From assembly GCF_015223065.1 (NCBI RefSeq), contig NZ_JADFBY010000010.1, forward strand, positions 1 to 64,000: a stretch of 64,000 nucleotides of DNA, read 5' to 3'. Below are positions 7,971 through 15,709 of the stretch, in pieces; the first letter of the stretch is position 1, and each line of letters opens with the position of its first letter. A program made the position numbers and the translations under genes. Origin of the DNA: Mucilaginibacter sp. JRF (GTDB lineage Bacteria > Bacteroidota > Bacteroidia > Sphingobacteriales > Sphingobacteriaceae). A model generated the notes under the pieces. The model was not told the origin of the DNA. It did not search any database and was given only the letters and a program-made list of their open reading frames with translations.

Positions 7971-9349
7971 AACAGTATGATGCCATAGTAATAGGCGCCG
8001 GCCAGGCAGGTGTACCCTTAGCTAAAAAGCTGGCCCAGGCCGGCAAAAAAACCGCCCTTATTGAAAAGCGCTTTGTTGGCGGCACCTGTGTTAACGATGG
8101 CTGCACGCCTACCAAGGCTATGGTAGCATCGGCAAAGGCGGCATATAATGCGGCACATTCGGCAGAGATTGGTGTTACGGTTAATAGCTATTCAATTGAT
8201 CTGAAAGCGATAAAGAAACGTAAGGATAGCATAGTAATGAAATCGCGCACGGGCGGGCAGGCAGCCGTCGAGAAAACCGAGGGGCTTGACCTGCTATTTG
8301 GCGAGGCTACATTTACCGGAGAAAAAACTATCAGCGTAAAGCTGAATGATGGCGGCGAGGAACAACTGAGTGCCGAACTTTTCTTTGTCAACACCGGCGC
8401 ATCACCTATGATACCTGATATTGAAGAACTTAAAGATGTGGGGTATTTGACATCGACGACTATACTCGATCTGGAAGAAATACCGCAGCACCTGCTCATC
8501 ATCGGCGGCAATTACATCGGGCTGGAGTTTGGGCAGATGTTCAGCCGGTTCGGCAGCAAGGTTACGGTGTTGGAGCGATCGGAAAGGTTACTACCCCGCG
8601 AGGATGAGGATATAGCGCAGGAGCTCACCAAAATACTACGACAAGAGAATATTGAGATACTTTGCAACGCGCAAGCTAAAGGCTTTGATAAAACCGGCTA
8701 TAACATCACCGCCACTATTGAGCGCGATGGCGAAACCTTTGATGTTGATTGTACCCATGTATTGATAGCCGCCGGGCGTAAACCACAAACTGAAAGATTG
8801 GGGTTAGACAAAACCGGCGTTGACGTTGATGACAAGGGCTTTATCAAGGTAAATAACAAACTCGAAACCAATGTAAAGGGTATTTATGCTTTGGGCGATG
8901 TTAAACCAGGTCCGGCATTTACGCATATATCTTATAACGATTATACCATTGTGTACCGCAACCTTTTTGAGGGAGAGAATTTTACTACTGATGACAGACC
9001 GGTACCCTACTGCATGTTTACCGATCCGCAGCTTGGGCGCATAGGCCTTAGCGAAATGGAGGCCAAAAAACAAGGCATCAATTACCAGGTGGCTACCTTG
9101 CCTATGGCCCATGTGGCGCGCGCTATTGAGGTGGGCGATACCCGCGGCATAATGAAGGCCATTGTTGACCCGGATAGTAAAAAGATATTAGGCGCGGCTA
9201 TATTAGGCGAGCAGGGAGGCGAGATCATGACTGTGCTGCAAATGGCTATGGAGGGCGATATAACTTATGATAGGATTCGCTATTGCGTATTCGCTCACCC
9301 AACATATTCCGAATCGCTGAATAACCTTTTCATGTCGTTAGAGAAATAA
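7967..9349 (+). CDS. FAD-dependent pyridine nucleotide-disulfide oxidoreductase (MerA-like fold, not a mercuric reductase)
   Basis: A 460-residue two-domain flavoenzyme. The FAD motif 'GAGQAG' is at residues 10-15, the redox-active pair C41/C46 sits in 'GGTCVNDGCTPTK', an NAD(P) site 'IIGGNYIGLEFG' is in the middle, and the dimerisation domain ends with 'AHPTYSE' (H444, E449), the His-Glu pair that protonates the thiol. Such enzymes use NAD(P)H to reduce a disulfide. Mercuric reductase is ruled out as a name because the N-terminal heavy-metal domain and the C-terminal cysteine pair are absent. It is coupled to the DUF427 gene (4-base overlap) and lies 6 bases before the egtV-like gene. From context, ergothioneine disulfide is a possible substrate; that is inference. 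Confidence 0.88.
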   Translation: MKQYDAIVIGAGQAGVPLAKKLAQAGKKTALIEKRFVGGTCVNDGCTPTKAMVASAKAAYNAAHSAEIGVTVNSYSIDLKAIKKRKDSIVMKSRTGGQAAVEKTEGLDLLFGEATFTGEKTISVKLNDGGEEQLSAELFFVNTGASPMIPDIEELKDVGYLTSTTILDLEEIPQHLLIIGGNYIGLEFGQMFSRFGSKVTVLERSERLLPREDEDIAQELTKILRQENIEILCNAQAKGFDKTGYNITATIERDGETFDVDCTHVLIAAGRKPQTERLGLDKTGVDVDDKGFIKVNNKLETNVKGIYALGDVKPGPAFTHISYNDYTIVYRNLFEGENFTTDDRPVPYCMFTDPQLGRIGLSEMEAKKQGINYQVATLPMAHVARAIEVGDTRGIMKAIVDPDSKKILGAAILGEQGGEIMTVLQMAMEGDITYDRIRYCVFAHPTYSESLNNLFMSLEK

Positions 9350-9355
9350 TACTGC

Positions 9356-10321
9356 ATGATAAAGGCCGACAACCTAAGCAAACATTTTGGCGCTGTAAAG
9401 GCGGTTGATAACGTATCATTCGAGGTAGCCGAGGGCGAAACCATGGTATTGCTGGGCACCAGCGGCTGCGGTAAAACCACCACCCTTAAAATGCTTAACC
9501 GCCTTATTGAACCAAGCGGGGGCAGCATCAGCATCAACGGAAAGGATGTTGCCAGCCAGGCGCCCGAAGAACTGCGGCGGGGTATTGGTTATGTACTGCA
9601 AAACAACGGCCTTTTTCCGCATTATACCGTTGCGGAGAATATTGCCATAGTGCCCAACCTGCTAAAATGGGACAAGGCAAAAACCCAAAAACACACTACT
9701 GAACTGCTTGAAAAGCTGCACTTATCTCCGCAATATCTCAGCGCCTACCCTAACGAGCTGAGCGGCGGGCAGCAGCAGCGCGTTGGCTTAGCCCGTGCTT
9801 TGGTTGCCGATGCCCCGGTGTTGCTGATGGACGAACCATTCGGCGCGCTGGATAATGTTACCCGTACCAGGATACACGCCGAGTTTAAGGCACTCGACGA
9901 ATTGAAACGCAAAACCATCATAATGGTTACCCATGATGTGCAGGAGGCCTTTACCCTTGGCGATCGCGTGGTTATTATGGATAAGGGGCGCATAATACAA
10001 CAGGGTACACCTCAGCAATTGCTGTTCAAGCCTGCAAATAGTTTTGTGAGCGATTTTTTGAAAGAACAACGCCTGCAACTGGAACTGCGCACCATAAAAC
10101 TGACAGATCTTTGGGAGAGCCTGACCGATACCGGCCGTAAAACACATACCGACCTTTTATCGGCCGAGGAAGATATGTGGACCGCTTTGGAAGGTTTTAA
10201 ATTCACACAGCACGACAATATCAACATCATTAATCAGGACAGTCGAGAGATTAAAAGTGTGAGCTTTGAGGATTTGATGGGCGCTTATAATCAATACAAA
10301 AAACAGCATCGCCATGAATGA
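9356..10321 (+). CDS. egtV: ABC importer ATPase, OpuCA/EgtV-like
   Basis: A 321-residue ATP-binding subunit. Walker A 'GTSGCGKTT' is at residues 34-42, signature 'LSGGQQQR' at 135-142, Walker B 'VLLMDEP' at 155-161 and the switch His in 'MVTHD'. It resembles quaternary-amine importer ATPases (OpuCA/ProV) but lacks the two CBS domains that OpuCA carries at its C-terminus; the last 80 residues are unlike CBS. It overlaps the fused permease/binding-protein gene by 8 bases (ATGAATGA), so the two form one transporter. Co-location with egtB and egtD suggests an ergothioneine-type importer (EgtUV) rather than a betaine importer. The symbol is by context. Confidence 0.85.
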   Translation: MIKADNLSKHFGAVKAVDNVSFEVAEGETMVLLGTSGCGKTTTLKMLNRLIEPSGGSISINGKDVASQAPEELRRGIGYVLQNNGLFPHYTVAENIAIVPNLLKWDKAKTQKHTTELLEKLHLSPQYLSAYPNELSGGQQQRVGLARALVADAPVLLMDEPFGALDNVTRTRIHAEFKALDELKRKTIIMVTHDVQEAFTLGDRVVIMDKGRIIQQGTPQQLLFKPANSFVSDFLKEQRLQLELRTIKLTDLWESLTDTGRKTHTDLLSAEEDMWTALEGFKFTQHDNINIINQDSREIKSVSFEDLMGAYNQYKKQHRHE

Positions 10322-11888
10322 ACAGCAACAAACGTTGCTGGATTTCATGCGCCAGCAATCAGATAAACTATTCTCGCAAACGCTTGAGCATATCGGCTTA
10401 ACCTTTATTTCACTGCTGATAGCGGTTATCATCGGCTTGCCATTGGGTATAATCATCGCCCGTAAAAAACAACTATCGGGCACGGTGCTGGGCATAGCGG
10501 GTGTACTGCAAACCATACCAAGCATAGCCTTATTAGGTTTTATGATCCCCGTTTTAGGTATCGGCCCCAAGCCCGCAATTGTTGCGTTGTTGCTGTATGC
10601 ACTGCTGCCCATCATCCGCAACACCTACACCGGCATAACCGGGGTTGATGCATCGGTAAAAGAAGCAGCCGTGGCTATGGGCATGAGCAAATGGCAGATT
10701 TTAAAACAGGTTGAACTCCCGCTGGCCATGCCGGTTATTTTGGCCGGGATACGTACTGCTACCGTAATAAACGTGGGTGTGGCTACCCTGGCCTCATACA
10801 TCGCGGCTGGTGGTTTGGGCGAGTTCATCTTCGGCGGCATATCGCTCAATAACACCAACATGATTTTAGCCGGGGCCATACCTGCCGCTTTGTTGGCTGT
10901 ATTGTTTGATTTCCTGCTATCGCGGGTACAAAAGCTCAATTTCAGAAAAGTGAGGGTTGGCACCTATGCCCTGCCGGTTGTTATCTTGCTGTTGGCATCG
11001 TTTTACTTTATCCCATCAGCTTATGGTGGCAAACTTACCGCGGGCTTTACGCCCGAATTTATGGGCAGGCAGGATGGCAACCTCGGTTTGCGCGAAAAGT
11101 ATGGCTTGAAAATACACACCATAGTAATAAACGATGCCGTGATGTACAAAGCGGCTTATGAGGAAGAACTCGACGTGATCAGCGGGTATTCAACCGATGG
11201 TAGGCTTAAGGCTTATAATCTGGTGGTTTTGGAGGATGACAAACACATCTTCCCACCCTATTATGCCGCGCCTATTGTGAGCGAGGCTGCGCTCGCCAAA
11301 TTTCCGGAGCTGGAAAAAACACTTAACCTGCTGGCGGGTACCATTACCGATTCCATCATGACGGAGCTGAATTACCGTACCGATTACCTGCACCAAACAC
11401 CCGAACGGGTGGCAAAGGATTTTTTGGAATCGAAAAACCTGTACAAACCCGCACGCAACGGTAAGGCGGGCATTATCCGCATCGGCTCAAAAATATTTGG
11501 CGAGCAGTATATATTGGCCAATATGTACGCCATGCTGATAAAGGGCTATACCAATTACGACGTATCCACCAAAACGGGACTGGGCGGCACCAAAATATGT
11601 TTTGACGCGCTCACCAATAACCAGATAGATTTTTACCCCGAATATACCGGCACCGGCCTGTTAGCTATTTTACAGGCTCCCACCCAAACCGTAAACAAAT
11701 TAATTAGCGATAAAGAGCGCACTTACAATTATGTAAAGGCCGAATTTAATAAGCGCTATGGCATAAAATGGCTTACACCCATAGGGTTTAACAATGCCTA
11801 CGCGCTAATGATGCGACAAAAACAAGCCCAACAATTAAATGTTAAAACCATAACCGAGCTGAAGAACCACCTTGACAGCAATAAATAA
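10314..11888 (+). CDS. egtU: Fused ABC permease and circularly permuted substrate-binding protein, EgtU-like
   Basis: A 524-residue fusion. Residues about 20-210 are the membrane permease, with the cytoplasmic EAA loop at 117-147 ('EAAVAMGMSKWQILKQVELP'); one further membrane segment at about 217-235 leads out to the substrate-binding domain. Fused permease-binding proteins of this class include OpuCB-OpuCC types and the ergothioneine importer EgtU. In OpuCC-type proteins the segment starting 'IxIGSKxFTEQ' comes first and the segment with 'TDGRxxxYxLxxLxDDK' second. Here the order is reversed: residues 240-378 hold 'STDGRLKAYNLVVLEDDK' and 'FPPY', and residues 386-520 hold 'IRIGSKIFGEQYILANM', 'YPEYTGTG' and 'GFNNAYAL'. 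Both halves look complete, so the binding site can form. The stop overlaps the egtB start by one base. Confidence 0.87.
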   Translation: MNEQQQTLLDFMRQQSDKLFSQTLEHIGLTFISLLIAVIIGLPLGIIIARKKQLSGTVLGIAGVLQTIPSIALLGFMIPVLGIGPKPAIVALLLYALLPIIRNTYTGITGVDASVKEAAVAMGMSKWQILKQVELPLAMPVILAGIRTATVINVGVATLASYIAAGGLGEFIFGGISLNNTNMILAGAIPAALLAVLFDFLLSRVQKLNFRKVRVGTYALPVVILLLASFYFIPSAYGGKLTAGFTPEFMGRQDGNLGLREKYGLKIHTIVINDAVMYKAAYEEELDVISGYSTDGRLKAYNLVVLEDDKHIFPPYYAAPIVSEAALAKFPELEKTLNLLAGTITDSIMTELNYRTDYLHQTPERVAKDFLESKNLYKPARNGKAGIIRIGSKIFGEQYILANMYAMLIKGYTNYDVSTKTGLGGTKICFDALTNNQIDFYPEYTGTGLLAILQAPTQTVNKLISDKERTYNYVKAEFNKRYGIKWLTPIGFNNAYALMMRQKQAQQLNVKTITELKNHLDSNK

Positions 11889-13039
11889 TGAATTTAGCAC
11901 AACGTTACCAACAAATACGCCAACATACCGAACATATCTGTAGTCCGCTGCAAACTGAGGATTACGTAGTTCAACCCATTGAAGATGTTAGTCCGCCGAA
12001 ATGGCATTTGGGGCACACCACCTGGTTTTTTGAAACTTTTATACTGAAGCCTTATGTATCGGCTTATAAGGAATACAATAGCGAGTACAATTACGTGTTC
12101 AATAGCTATTATGAAAGTGTAGGCAACCGGGTGATTCGCACCGACAGAGGCAATCTGAGCCGCCCTACGGTTATCGATGTTTACAGCTATCGTAAGTATG
12201 TTGACGAGGCCATGTATCATTTTTTATGTGCTGACATTTCGGCCGAAGTGCAGGAGCTGGTGATACTGGGCTTTAACCATGAGGAGCAGCATCAGGAACT
12301 TTTGTATACCGATATAAAATACATTTTAGGGCACAATCCGTTGTTCCCGGCATACTCGCATGAATACAAGGTTCCGCATCATGAAACATCGGCAGATAAT
12401 AGCCTTATCCAGATGCCCGAAGGCATTTATGAGATAGGCTTTGAGGGCGATGGCTTTTGCTTTGATAATGAACTGAATCGCCATAAAGCTTACCTGAATG
12501 CGTATCAAATAAGTCCGAATTTGGTTACCAATGCCGAATACCTTGAATTTGTAAACAGCGGCGGTTATCACGATTTCAGGCACTGGCACTCCGAGGGCTG
12601 GGGTTGGGTGAATAACAATAAAATAGAGGCACCTTTATATTGGTATTTAATTGACGGGCAATGGCATCACTATACTTACCACGGGCTTGAACCTTTGGAT
12701 ATGCACGGCCCGGTTACCCACATCAGTTATTACGAGGCCTATGCCTATGCCTCGTGGAAAGGCATGCGCCTGCCAACCGAGTTTGAATGGGAGGCGGCAT
12801 CTATCAGATTTAACTGGGGCCAACGCTGGGAATGGACAGAAAGCTCGTACCTGCCCTACCCTGGTTTTGCCAAAGCGCCGGGAGCCATTGGCGAATACAA
12901 CGGTAAATTTATGGTGAACCAAAAGGTATTGCGCGGCGCATCAGAGGTTACGCCACCGGGGCATAGCAGGGCAACTTATCGTAATTTTTTTCAAACCAAT
13001 TTGCGCTGGCAATTTACTGGCATACGCCTTGCGATGTAA
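11888..13039 (+). CDS. egtB: Ergothioneine biosynthesis protein EgtB (hercynine sulfoxide synthase)
   Basis: A 383-residue non-haem iron enzyme that joins a cysteine-containing thiol to hercynine with O2 to give a sulfoxide. The N-terminal DinB_2-type domain carries the three iron ligands: H43 in 'GHTTWFFE' and H131/H135 in 'NHEEQHQEL', nearly the same positions as in the mycobacterial enzyme. The C-terminal half (about 165-383) is a formylglycine-generating-enzyme/sulfatase-type domain with 'RLPTEFEWEAA' and 'LRGASEVTPPGHSRATYRNF'. No egtA or egtC lies nearby, so this may be the type that uses cysteine directly, as described for some other bacteria; this is inference. It starts one base inside the egtU stop and precedes egtD by 23 bases. 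Confidence 0.92.
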   Translation: MNLAQRYQQIRQHTEHICSPLQTEDYVVQPIEDVSPPKWHLGHTTWFFETFILKPYVSAYKEYNSEYNYVFNSYYESVGNRVIRTDRGNLSRPTVIDVYSYRKYVDEAMYHFLCADISAEVQELVILGFNHEEQHQELLYTDIKYILGHNPLFPAYSHEYKVPHHETSADNSLIQMPEGIYEIGFEGDGFCFDNELNRHKAYLNAYQISPNLVTNAEYLEFVNSGGYHDFRHWHSEGWGWVNNNKIEAPLYWYLIDGQWHHYTYHGLEPLDMHGPVTHISYYEAYAYASWKGMRLPTEFEWEAASIRFNWGQRWEWTESSYLPYPGFAKAPGAIGEYNGKFMVNQKVLRGASEVTPPGHSRATYRNFFQTNLRWQFTGIRLAM

Positions 13040-13062
13040 AACCAAAAAAATCATCAACCACC

Positions 13063-14046
13063 ATGATACTTACACCTACCGCACCTGAAAAACAAACCGC
13101 AAGCCAATGCAGCCAGTTTATGCACGATGTATTGACGGGGCTGAGCGCCAAGCCTAAACATCTGCAATCAAAATATTTTTATGATGAGCAGGGCGATAAG
13201 CTGTTTCAGGATATTATGAATTGCCCTGAATATTACCTTACCGGTTTAGAGATGGAGATATTCACCCAGCAAACCGAGCTTTTGGCCAATGCCATACGCG
13301 AGAGCGGCGAACCATTCGATTTGATAGAGCTGGGCGCGGGCGATGCCACCAAATCCATACACCTGCTGCGGAGGCTGGTTGAACAGGGTACCGATTTTGA
13401 GTACATGCCCATTGATATATCGGGCCATGTGATCAGCGAACTGGAGGCCAATTTGCCCTCCAGCGTACCCGGCCTTAAACTTACCGGGCTGGAGGGTGAG
13501 TATTTCCAGATGCTGGAGAAAGCATCGGCCATATCAAACAGGCGCAAGGTGGTGATGTTCTTAGGGTCGAACATTGGCAATATGCCGGTTAGTGACGCAC
13601 AGGCTTTTTGCGTGGAGATACGCAAACATTTATCAGATGGTGATATGATGCTGATGGGCGTCGACCTGAAAAAGAATCCCAACATTATTCGCGCGGCTTA
13701 TGATGATAAGGGTGGTATCACCAAGGCCTTTAACCTTAACCTGCTTACCCGCATAAACCGTGAGCTGGGCGCTGACTTTGACCTGGAGCAATTTGACCAT
13801 TATTGCAATTACGACCCCGAAACCGGGGCTTGCAAAAGCTACCTCATCAGCCTGAACGAGCAGGTGGTGAACCTGCATGGCAAAAGCATCCGTTTTGAAA
13901 AGGATGAGTACATCTGGATGGAGATATCGCAAAAATATACCATTGAGGAGGTTGACGAAATGGCCATACAAGCGGGCTTTACCCCCGCCGGTCATATTTT
14001 TGACAGTAAACATTGGTTTGTTGATGCTGTACTTATAGCCGGTTAA
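13063..14046 (+). CDS. egtD: L-histidine N-alpha-methyltransferase EgtD
   Basis: A 327-residue SAM-dependent methyltransferase that trimethylates histidine to hercynine, the first step of ergothioneine synthesis. SAM motif 'ELGAGDATK' is at residues 89-97, the family string 'FLGSNIGNM' follows, and substrate-binding elements are seen in 'YDEQGDKLFQDI', 'PEYYLTGLE' (tyrosine that holds histidine) and 'WMEISQKY' near the C-terminus (Glu and Ser that contact the substrate amine). Length is normal (about 320). It follows egtB by 23 bases and precedes an SDR gene by 31 bases. The assignment is strong. Confidence 0.93.
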   Translation: MILTPTAPEKQTASQCSQFMHDVLTGLSAKPKHLQSKYFYDEQGDKLFQDIMNCPEYYLTGLEMEIFTQQTELLANAIRESGEPFDLIELGAGDATKSIHLLRRLVEQGTDFEYMPIDISGHVISELEANLPSSVPGLKLTGLEGEYFQMLEKASAISNRRKVVMFLGSNIGNMPVSDAQAFCVEIRKHLSDGDMMLMGVDLKKNPNIIRAAYDDKGGITKAFNLNLLTRINRELGADFDLEQFDHYCNYDPETGACKSYLISLNEQVVNLHGKSIRFEKDEYIWMEISQKYTIEEVDEMAIQAGFTPAGHIFDSKHWFVDAVLIAG

Positions 14047-14077
14047 ATGCTATATTAGCCTCAACAACATCATCATT

Positions 14078-14887
14078 ATGGAAAACTTCTCGTTAAAAGG
14101 CAAGGTAATTATTGTAACCGGCGGTACCGGTGTTTTAGGTGAGGCATTTGTTAAGGGCATTGCGCAGGCGGGCGGCATTGTGGGCATATTAGGCCGCAAT
14201 GAACAGGTAGCTACCGAGCGTGCCGAAGCCATCAAACAATCGGGTGGCGAAGCTATAGCTTTGGTTGCCGATGTATTGAACGAGGCCGACCTGATAGCCG
14301 CGCGAGAAACCATACTTGGCGTTTATGGCCGTATTGATGGTTTGGTTAACGGCGCGGGAGGCAACATGCCGGGCGGCGTTGTACAACCCGAAGACGATAT
14401 TTTCAGCATGAATTTAGATGGCTTGCGCCAGGTGCTTGATCTTAACCTATGGGGCAGTATTATCCCTACACAGGTATTTGGCCAGGCCATGACTAAGGAT
14501 GGCGGCAGCATAGTCAACATATCATCCATGACAGCTAAGCATGTTGTTACTAAGGTATTGGGCTACAGTATTGCTAAGGCGGCTATTGATAGCTATAACC
14601 AATGGTTCGCGGTTGAGGCGGCTAACCGTTATGGCGATGCTATCCGCATGAATGCCATTGCACCCGGCTTTTTCCTTACCGAGCAGAACCGCACGCTGCT
14701 TACCCAGCCCGATGGATCATACACCCTGCGTGGTAACCTGGTGATACAAAACACCCCATACAAACGCTTTGGCCACCCTGATGAACTGGTAGGCGCATTG
14801 ATCTACCTGTTGAGTGATGCCTCAAGGTTTGTTACCGGCACTGTTATTAATGTTGATGGCGGCTTTTCGGTATTCAGCGGGGTTTAA
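14078..14887 (+). CDS. Short-chain dehydrogenase/reductase, D-mannonate oxidoreductase-like
   Basis: A 269-residue classical SDR. The nucleotide-binding 'TGGTGVLGEA' starts at residue 15, 'NGAGG' at about 91 holds the cofactor site, and the catalytic set is Ser in 'NISSMTA' and Tyr/Lys in 'YSIAKAA'. The string 'GGNMPGG' and the loop 'LTEQNRTLL' resemble the SDR-type fructuronate reductase (mannonate oxidoreductase) of hexuronate degradation, but no uxuA or uronate isomerase is in the window, so the substrate is open. It is the last gene of the plus-strand run, 31 bases after egtD, and ends 3 bases from the convergent response-regulator gene. Confidence 0.8.
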   Translation: MENFSLKGKVIIVTGGTGVLGEAFVKGIAQAGGIVGILGRNEQVATERAEAIKQSGGEAIALVADVLNEADLIAARETILGVYGRIDGLVNGAGGNMPGGVVQPEDDIFSMNLDGLRQVLDLNLWGSIIPTQVFGQAMTKDGGSIVNISSMTAKHVVTKVLGYSIAKAAIDSYNQWFAVEAANRYGDAIRMNAIAPGFFLTEQNRTLLTQPDGSYTLRGNLVIQNTPYKRFGHPDELVGALIYLLSDASRFVTGTVINVDGGFSVFSGV

Positions 14888-14890
14888 TTT

Positions 14891-15709
14891 TTATTTCTCG
14901 GCCTGAATGCTGTACAGGTAATCAGTTGGCGACATGCCGAACTGCTTTAAGAAGTTACGGCCAAACTGGGTTTGTGAGCTATAACCCACCATGTCAGATA
15001 TTTCGTAGATCTTGAACTCACCCTCGCTAAGCAACTCGGCGGCGCGTTTTAAACGGCCAAGATTGATCAGCTCGTTCGGGGTAAGGTCTGATATGGATTT
15101 GATCTTACGGTAAAGTGTAGGGCGGCTCATGTTCATCATATCGGCCAGGTGCTCTACATCCAGATCCTTGTTGTCCAGATTTTTCAGGATCAGATCGTTC
15201 AACTTCTCCAAAAACAGCTCATCGGCACGGTTATGGGCTATGGTTTTTATATGCGCCAACGGCGATTTGGCAAAATATTGCTTTACTTTATTGCGGTTAC
15301 GCAGCAGGCAGGCCACCTGTACCTGTAAATACTCGGGCGAAAAAGGTTTTTCAATATAAGCATCGGCACCAATTTCCAGGCCCTCAATTTTTGATTGCAG
15401 CGTATTTTTAGCGGTGAGCAACACCACAGGGATATGCCCCAGCTCAAAATCATCCTTAATAGCGTTGCATAAGGCAAACCCATCAAGACCGGGCATCATT
15501 ACATCACTTATCACCAAATGTACTATCTGCTCGCGCAAAATATTGAGCGCTACTATACCATCAGGAGCAGTAATTACCCTGTACTTCTCGCTCAGATCTT
15601 CGGATACGAATTCCAGAATTTCCTCATTATCATCCACGAGTAATACAACCGGCCTATCAACGCTAACATCATTAGGTTGGTAAGCAGTTACGCTTAATGT
15701 TTTTTCCAT
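14891..15709 (-). CDS. Response regulator with AraC-type DNA-binding domain (C-terminal part of a split HTCS)
   Basis: A 272-residue protein. The receiver domain covers about residues 20-135 with phospho-acceptor D69 in 'VISDVMMPG' and 'YIEKPFSP' near 115; the AraC helix-turn-helix pair is at about 170-270 ('MSRPTLYRKIK', 'GYSSQTQFGRNFLKQFGMSPT'). In Bacteroidota these two domains are normally the C-terminal end of a hybrid one-protein two-component system (HTCS). Here they are a separate frame whose ATG overlaps the end of the sensor kinase gene by 16 bases, in the -1 frame, at an A6 run. Together the two would be about 1,330 residues, the usual HTCS length. The target genes are not obvious. 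Confidence 0.88.
   Translation of the reverse strand: MEKTLSVTAYQPNDVSVDRPVVLLVDDNEEILEFVSEDLSEKYRVITAPDGIVALNILREQIVHLVISDVMMPGLDGFALCNAIKDDFELGHIPVVLLTAKNTLQSKIEGLEIGADAYIEKPFSPEYLQVQVACLLRNRNKVKQYFAKSPLAHIKTIAHNRADELFLEKLNDLILKNLDNKDLDVEHLADMMNMSRPTLYRKIKSISDLTPNELINLGRLKRAAELLSEGEFKIYEISDMVGYSSQTQFGRNFLKQFGMSPTDYLYSIQAEK

Noticed and set aside
7967..9349. Naming the flavoenzyme mercuric reductase (merA)
   Set aside because: It lacks the N-terminal metal-binding domain and the C-terminal vicinal cysteines; no mer genes are near.
9356..11888. A glycine betaine/choline importer (Opu type)
   Set aside because: The ATPase lacks CBS domains, and egtB and egtD are coupled downstream, which favours an ergothioneine-type substrate; betaine import is not excluded by sequence alone.
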